Shown here: positions 59,900-64,000 of the stretch, piece by piece | How positions within the stretch are numbered: the first letter of the stretch is position 1 | How the letters are laid out: each line of letters begins with the position of its first letter | Origin: Altererythrobacter sp. XM-24bin4 | Lineage (GTDB): Bacteria > Pseudomonadota > Alphaproteobacteria > Sphingomonadales > Sphingomonadaceae | Reading direction: 5' to 3' | Length of the DNA: 64,000 nt | NCBI GenBank assembly: GCA_003149575.1 | Contig: QCWG01000001.1 | Span: 1,742,334 to 1,806,333, forward strand | The notes under the pieces: generated by a model | Told to the model about the DNA's origin: nothing | Databases searched by the model: none | The model's input: only the letters and a program-made list of their open reading frames with translations | Translations under genes and position numbers: made by a program

Positions 59900-62800
59900 T
59901 CAGTGAAAATCGCGTGACTTGGGCAGGATGCGCAAGTTACGCGGGTGCCCCCTGACAGGGGCCGGTCGCTCACCATGCAGGTCACGCGGTTTAACGGCGA
60001 GCGATTTTCGGGTATTGAGCGGACTGCTTACATGATCTGCGCGTGCCACAGGTGACGTCAGCAAGTCATCCGCCAGACCGTACAGGCTATCGGTCGCATC
60101 AGTCATATGATGTGCGATGACATGAATAACCTCATCGTCATATTCGACCCGCCCGCGCACTTCCATCAGCCGCGCGCCCATGATGACACGGCGCTGTTTC
60201 TCCATGACGTCAGGCCAGATTACAAGGTTGGCTACACCGGTTTCATCTTCGAGTGTAATGAAGCACACGCCTTTGGCAGAGCCCGGGCGCTGGCGGATCA
60301 GCACAAGGCCCGCGATCTGGACCATGGAACGGAACTCACGTGTCCGAAGCTCGCCGGCGCGGACGAAGCCACGCTCCGCTAGCGATGCACGCAGGAATGA
60401 CAGCGGGTGTGCCTTCAAGCTGAGGCGGGTGGTCTGGTAATCCGCCACCACTTCCTCGCTCAGCGGCATTTGAGGCAGCTGAGTACGGGCTCTCTCCGCC
60501 CCTTCATCTCGCTCCGCTGCAGCCTGGAACAGCGGCAAGTCAGGCGCAGCAATCAGGCTGCGTGCATCCCACAGCGCCTGTCTTCGCGATAGCCCTAGCG
60601 AGGTAAAGCAATCCGCGCTCGCAAGCCGTTCGATATGCGCAGGCGAAAGCCCTGCCCGTTCGCGCAGCTCGGCCACATCCTTGAACGCGCCGCCTTCTGC
60701 ACGTACTGCAACGATCTTCGCGGCAATATGCTCCGGCAGGCCATCGACCTGCCTTAGGCCCATACGCATGGCGATGTCTTTTCGCTCGCGCCGGGAAATG
60801 GCATCACTTTCAAGCGTATTGTCCCACATGGAATGGTTCACATCCGCCAGCAGCACCTCCACCCCATGCTCGCGCGCATCGCGCACGATCTGCGCCGGAG
60901 CGTAAAATCCCATCGGCTGCGAGTTGAGCAGAGCGCAAGCGAAAGCAGCGGGAAAATGGCATTTGAGCCAGCTAGAGACATAGACCAGATGCGCAAAACT
61001 GGCCGCATGGCTTTCGGGGAAACCATATTCGCCAAAGCCCTTGATCTGGTTGAAGCAGCGCTCGGCAAAATCCGGGTCATAGCCGCGCGCAACCATTCGC
61101 CCGACCATCATATCCTCCAGCTCGTGCACCATGCCGCGCGACCGGAAAGTCGCCATTGCTTTCCTCAACCGATTGGCCTCCGCGCTGGAGAACTTCGCTG
61201 CATCAAGCGCGATTTTCATCGCTTGCTCCTGAAAGATCGGCACACCCAGCGTGCGGGCAAGAATGCTGGAAAGTTCATCCGGTGGGCCATGCTCTGGCGC
61301 TGGAGCAGGAATTTGTACCGGTTCCGCCCCCCTGCGGCGCTTCAGATACGGATGCACCATATCACCCTGGATCGGACCGGGGCGGACAATGGCGACCTGA
61401 ATCACAAGGTCATAGAACTCCCGCGGGCGCAGGCGGGGAAGCATATTCATTTGCGCGCGACTTTCGACCTGAAACACGCCGAGCGAATCCCCGCGCCTCA
61501 GCATCGTGTAAGTTTCCGGGTCTTCACGCGGAACAGTGGCCAGTGTCAGCGTTCGGTCATGATGCACCTCTAGCAAATCAAAGCACTTCTTGATGCAGGT
61601 CAGCATCCCCAAAGCCAGCACATCGACCTTGAGAATGCCAAGCGCTTCGATGTCATCCTTGTCCCATTCGATGAAACTGCGATCAGGCATGGCGCCATTA
61701 CCGATCGGCACGGTTTCGGTCAGCGCTTCTTCCGTCAGGATGAAGCCGCCGACATGCTGGCTGAGATGACGCGGCATACCGATCATCTGTTCCGCCAGCT
61801 TGATAACCCGCTTCAAATGCGGATCGCGTACATCCATGCCGGTTTCACGCACATGCCTTTCCGCAATCTCGCTGCCGTAACTGCCCCAGACGGTGCGCGC
61901 CAGCGTGCTAGTGACATCCTCTGAAAGCCCCATCACCTTACCGACTTCGCGGATCGCCATGCGCGGACGGTAATGGATCACTGTCGCCGCCAGACCGGCG
62001 CGATGGCGACCGTATTTCCTATAGAGATACTGGATCACTTCCTCACGCCGCTCATGCTCGAAATCGACATCGATATCAGGCGGTTCTTTGCGTTCCTCAG
62101 AGATGAAGCGATCAAACAGCAGCTGATGTTTCGCCGGGTCGACACTGGTGATTTCCAGACAATAGCAGACCGCGCTGTTCGCAGCAGAGCCCCTGCCCTG
62201 ACACAGGATCGGCGGATCAACGCTACGCGCGAAATCGACGATATCCTTGATAGTGAGGAAATAGCGCGCAAGATCGAGCTTACCGATCAACTCCAACTCG
62301 CGCTTTAATGTTTGCCGCACACTATCCGGAATGCCCCCCGAATATTCACTGGCAGGATAACGCCGAGCCGCTCCCGCCCATGTCTCGCTTTCGAGATATT
62401 GCTGAGGGGTCATTCCATCGGGATAGATATCTTCGGGATATTCATAGCGCAGCTCTTCAAGGTTGAATTCGCATGCATCAGCCACATCGCGCGCCGCTGA
62501 GAACGCGTGTGGCCAGCGTTCAAACAGCCTCTGTATCTCTTGTGGGCTTTTCAGGTGCCGTTCTGCATTCGCTGCAAGCAGATGTCCCGCTTCGGCAACC
62601 TTGGTCTTGTGCCGGATCGCGGTCATCACATCTTGCAAGGGCCGTTTGTCAGCGCTTGCATAGTGCACGTTGTTAGTGGCGAGCAGGCTGAGGCTGTTCG
62701 CTTTGGCCAGCGTATCAAGCCGCTCGATCCGTGCCACATCATCGCCGCGATAGAGATAACTCGCTGCGATATGGTGCAGTGTCGGAATCCCCGCCGTTAA

Positions 62801-63385
62801 ATGCGGGAGAAGTTCCGCAAAACTGCCTGACACGCTATCGGAAAGCTCACTATTGATATCGAGCGCGATTACATTGTTGGCCCAGGCAGGAATGGTGAAG
62901 CGTGCGCTCAAATCATCCGGCGGAATCAGGATCAGCTGCACATCTTCGGCATGTTCGGCGAGCATGGCGAGCGAAATTTCGCACACTCCCTTGTCCTGCC
63001 ATTCCCCGCTTAGCGTCTGCATTCGACCTGCGCTGATCAGCTTGCATAATCGGCCGTAAGCAGCCCGATTTCTAGGGTATGCAAGAAATGCAAGGCCCTC
63101 GACCGTCTCTATCCGAGTGCCGATAACCGGCCGCATTTTCAACGTTGTCGCCTCGCTGTGAATACGCACAACGCCTGCAAAGGAATTCACATCTGCAATG
63201 CCAATGGCGTCATAACCAAGGGCGTATGCCGTACTCACCAAATCCATGGCATCGGATGCACCGCGCAAGAAACTGAAGCAGCTAACCAGGCCCAGCTCTA
63301 CAAATGCTGCGCGCGCAGGCAGCACAATGGCATCGGGATCAATGTGGATCCGGCGCTTGGCAGGTGTCAGCGGTGTATCGGGCAT
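59900..63385 (-). CDS. dnaE2: Error-prone DNA polymerase DnaE2 (ImuC)
   Basis: Translesion C-family polymerase that works with ImuA and ImuB in SOS mutagenesis. 1161 residues, a little over the usual 1050-1100. N-terminal PHP domain (FVELGLVSCFSFLRGASDAMDLV and AIGIADVNSFAGVVR). The polymerase core has CQGRGSAANSAVCYCLEIT and PPDIDVDFEHERREEVIQYLYRKYGRHRAGL, with the catalytic Asp pair, then LGVFQVESRAQMNMLPRLRP. The C-terminal OB-fold shows VQIAGLVLIRQRPGSAKGVCFITLEDETG. ATG 63385 lies 36 bases past a LexA box. PilZ and the 3' end of imuB precede it. Confidence 0.96.
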   Translation of the reverse strand: MPDTPLTPAKRRIHIDPDAIVLPARAAFVELGLVSCFSFLRGASDAMDLVSTAYALGYDAIGIADVNSFAGVVRIHSEATTLKMRPVIGTRIETVEGLAFLAYPRNRAAYGRLCKLISAGRMQTLSGEWQDKGVCEISLAMLAEHAEDVQLILIPPDDLSARFTIPAWANNVIALDINSELSDSVSGSFAELLPHLTAGIPTLHHIAASYLYRGDDVARIERLDTLAKANSLSLLATNNVHYASADKRPLQDVMTAIRHKTKVAEAGHLLAANAERHLKSPQEIQRLFERWPHAFSAARDVADACEFNLEELRYEYPEDIYPDGMTPQQYLESETWAGAARRYPASEYSGGIPDSVRQTLKRELELIGKLDLARYFLTIKDIVDFARSVDPPILCQGRGSAANSAVCYCLEITSVDPAKHQLLFDRFISEERKEPPDIDVDFEHERREEVIQYLYRKYGRHRAGLAATVIHYRPRMAIREVGKVMGLSEDVTSTLARTVWGSYGSEIAERHVRETGMDVRDPHLKRVIKLAEQMIGMPRHLSQHVGGFILTEEALTETVPIGNGAMPDRSFIEWDKDDIEALGILKVDVLALGMLTCIKKCFDLLEVHHDRTLTLATVPREDPETYTMLRRGDSLGVFQVESRAQMNMLPRLRPREFYDLVIQVAIVRPGPIQGDMVHPYLKRRRGAEPVQIPAPAPEHGPPDELSSILARTLGVPIFQEQAMKIALDAAKFSSAEANRLRKAMATFRSRGMVHELEDMMVGRMVARGYDPDFAERCFNQIKGFGEYGFPESHAASFAHLVYVSSWLKCHFPAAFACALLNSQPMGFYAPAQIVRDAREHGVEVLLADVNHSMWDNTLESDAISRRERKDIAMRMGLRQVDGLPEHIAAKIVAVRAEGGAFKDVAELRERAGLSPAHIERLASADCFTSLGLSRRQALWDARSLIAAPDLPLFQAAAERDEGAERARTQLPQMPLSEEVVADYQTTRLSLKAHPLSFLRASLAERGFVRAGELRTREFRSMVQIAGLVLIRQRPGSAKGVCFITLEDETGVANLVIWPDVMEKQRRVIMGARLMEVRGRVEYDDEVIHVIAHHMTDATDSLYGLADDLLTSPVARADHVSSPLNTRKSLAVKPRDLHGERPAPVRGHPRNLRILPKSRDFH

Positions 63386-63420
63386 AGTTCACATAGATTG
63401 ACCTTCTGGATCAAACTTAT

Positions 63421-63435
63421 GTTCACTAAATGTTC
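63421..63435 (-). promoter_or_regulatory. LexA (SOS) box GTTC-N7-GTTC upstream of dnaE2
   Basis: The bases GTTCACTAAATGTTC at 63421-63435 match the alphaproteobacterial SOS box GTTC-N7-GTTC exactly on the plus strand. It lies 36 bases upstream of the dnaE2 ATG, in the 95-base gap after the PilZ gene, so dnaE2 probably has its own damage-inducible promoter. Confidence 0.85.
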
Positions 63436-63480
63436 TAGATCAACTTTTCAAGCAGAGTGGGGCAAAAGACGAGCAAAGGA

Positions 63481-63819
63481 TCAGGCGGCGTTGCCCGTGC
63501 TCTTAGATTCCTTGCTCTTCAAGCGTACATTGTAGAGGAAATCCACAATCGCCGGATGCATCTTGCCCTCGAACTTCAGCCCGGCATACTCATCTTCCAC
63601 CCAGACAATCTTGCCCAGCGGCGTGCTTACACCATCGATTTTGAGAACGACGGCCTCTCCCGCTTCGGCAAAGCCATGACGGCCTTTGATCTTGCAGCCA
63701 CCCTCGGACACGTCGATCACTTCGACATAGACCGAACGCGAACGCATCCACCCTTGCACGAGCAGATCCAACGGCTTGCGCACCGATGTACGAATTGATT
63801 CAGTACCTTCCATGGCCAC
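63481..63819 (-). CDS. PilZ-domain protein, predicted c-di-GMP binder
   Basis: 112 residues made of one PilZ domain. The RxxxR motif is RTSVR near residue 10, and the DxSxxG motif is DVSEGGCKIKG, followed by the usual beta-barrel strands (HGFAEAGEAVVLKIDGVSTPLGKIVWVEDEYAGLKFEG). Both motifs are complete, so c-di-GMP binding is likely. It lies between the imuB end and dnaE2 on the same strand. No SOS box is visible in the 70 bases before it, so read-through from imuB or an unseen promoter drives it. ATG 63819, with an alternative ATG two codons later. Confidence 0.88.
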   Translation of the reverse strand: MAMEGTESIRTSVRKPLDLLVQGWMRSRSVYVEVIDVSEGGCKIKGRHGFAEAGEAVVLKIDGVSTPLGKIVWVEDEYAGLKFEGKMHPAIVDFLYNVRLKSKESKSTGNAA

Positions 63820-63887
63820 ATTTATGCCGGAAAAGAGTAAAGAAACGGCTACTTATCAAATTCCATGTGATTTTAGTTAGTTGGTCA

Positions 63888-64000
63888 TTAGCCATATAGT
63901 CCGTGTAAGTACCAAAGCGGCAAATCGCCCCGCCCATCACCGCTGATTCCATGGCGGTAGATCCAGTATCTCCGCCCTTCTCCATCTTCGATCCGGTAAT
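63888..64000 (-). CDS. imuB: Y-family polymerase-like ImuB, C-terminal end only
   Basis: The minus-strand frame running in from the window edge reads YRIEDGEGRRYWIYRHGISG, then DLPLWYLHGLYG and stops at TAA 63888-63890. The Y-W-x-Y/F-R-x-G ... W-x-L-H-G-L-F/Y-G ending is typical of ImuB, the catalytically inactive Y-family hub protein that recruits DnaE2. The remainder lies beyond 64000. Its position two genes upstream of dnaE2 supports the call. Confidence 0.75.
   Translation of the reverse strand, partial: YRIEDGEGRRYWIYRHGISGDGRGDLPLWYLHGLYG

Noticed and set aside
63800..63985. 61-residue minus-strand frame near the window end
   Set aside because: The imuB C-terminal signature is in another frame covering the same bases.

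Overview
The window reads as one chromosomal segment of an alphaproteobacterium, most likely Sphingomonadales and probably Erythrobacteraceae. This rests on recalled family resemblance: a RibB-RibX fusion instead of RibBA, DUF4170, Coq4, a long PstC/PstA pair in a phoR-pstCAB-phoU-phoB block, an imuB/dnaE2 mutasome under a GTTC-N7-GTTC LexA box, and moderate GC with GCG/GGC-rich codon use. Most of the 64 kb is housekeeping DNA with very short spacers and many 1-14 base gene overlaps.

Layout. 1-1256: 3' part of rodA and tRNA-Lys(CTT). 1257-3390: a small decayed accessory patch behind the tRNA (thermonuclease tail, small orphan genes, C-terminal half of a phage/plasmid-type replication ATPase with GGGACA repeats). 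3400-6457: ribBX-ribH facing eno; ribBX carries an extra N-terminal helix-turn-helix and is preceded by two matching palindromes. 6628-9119: a four-gene DUF883/holin-type envelope cassette, DUF4170 and an acetyltransferase. 9138-14582: greA and carA-orf119-carB. 14730-19177: yqeY-dnaG-rpoD. 19271-25377: a frameshifted ParA-like gene, rpiB-glyA-nrdR-trmJ, chorismate mutase, rpsD and a quinone-reductase-like gene with an in-frame stop. 25374-32420 (minus strand): tgt, a broken outer-membrane gene, an ABC-2 exporter, queA, cyclophilin, coaD, ispA and xseB.

32475-40169: two membrane proteins, purL, DUF6122, coq4, a nitroreductase, a ferric-reductase-like protein, and serB/miaA with overlapping 5' ends. 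40309-47807: branched-chain amino acid genes ilvB-ilvH-ilvC, a hydroxy-acid oxidase, and leuA behind a leader peptide with a run of leucine codons. 48118-53596: amidohydrolase, nitronate monooxygenase, a broken AHH-nuclease gene, flavodoxin, recJ and tRNA-Glu. 53679-59896: phosphate sensing and uptake (phoR, Pho box, pstCAB, phoU, phoB; no pstS here). 59900-64000: dnaE2, a PilZ gene and the 3' end of imuB.

The most interesting signals are the HTH-RibBX fusion with paired palindromes (a candidate self-regulating riboflavin enzyme), a 119-residue gene wedged with overlapping stop/start codons between carA and carB, the leu leader peptide, and the PilZ gene between imuB and dnaE2. Several genes carry single clean lesions (C7 frameshift in parA, TGA in the quinone reductase, TAA plus deletion in the outer-membrane gene, stops in the AHH gene); these are either real decay or base-calling errors. 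I see no CRISPR array, insertion sequence, rRNA or intact prophage.
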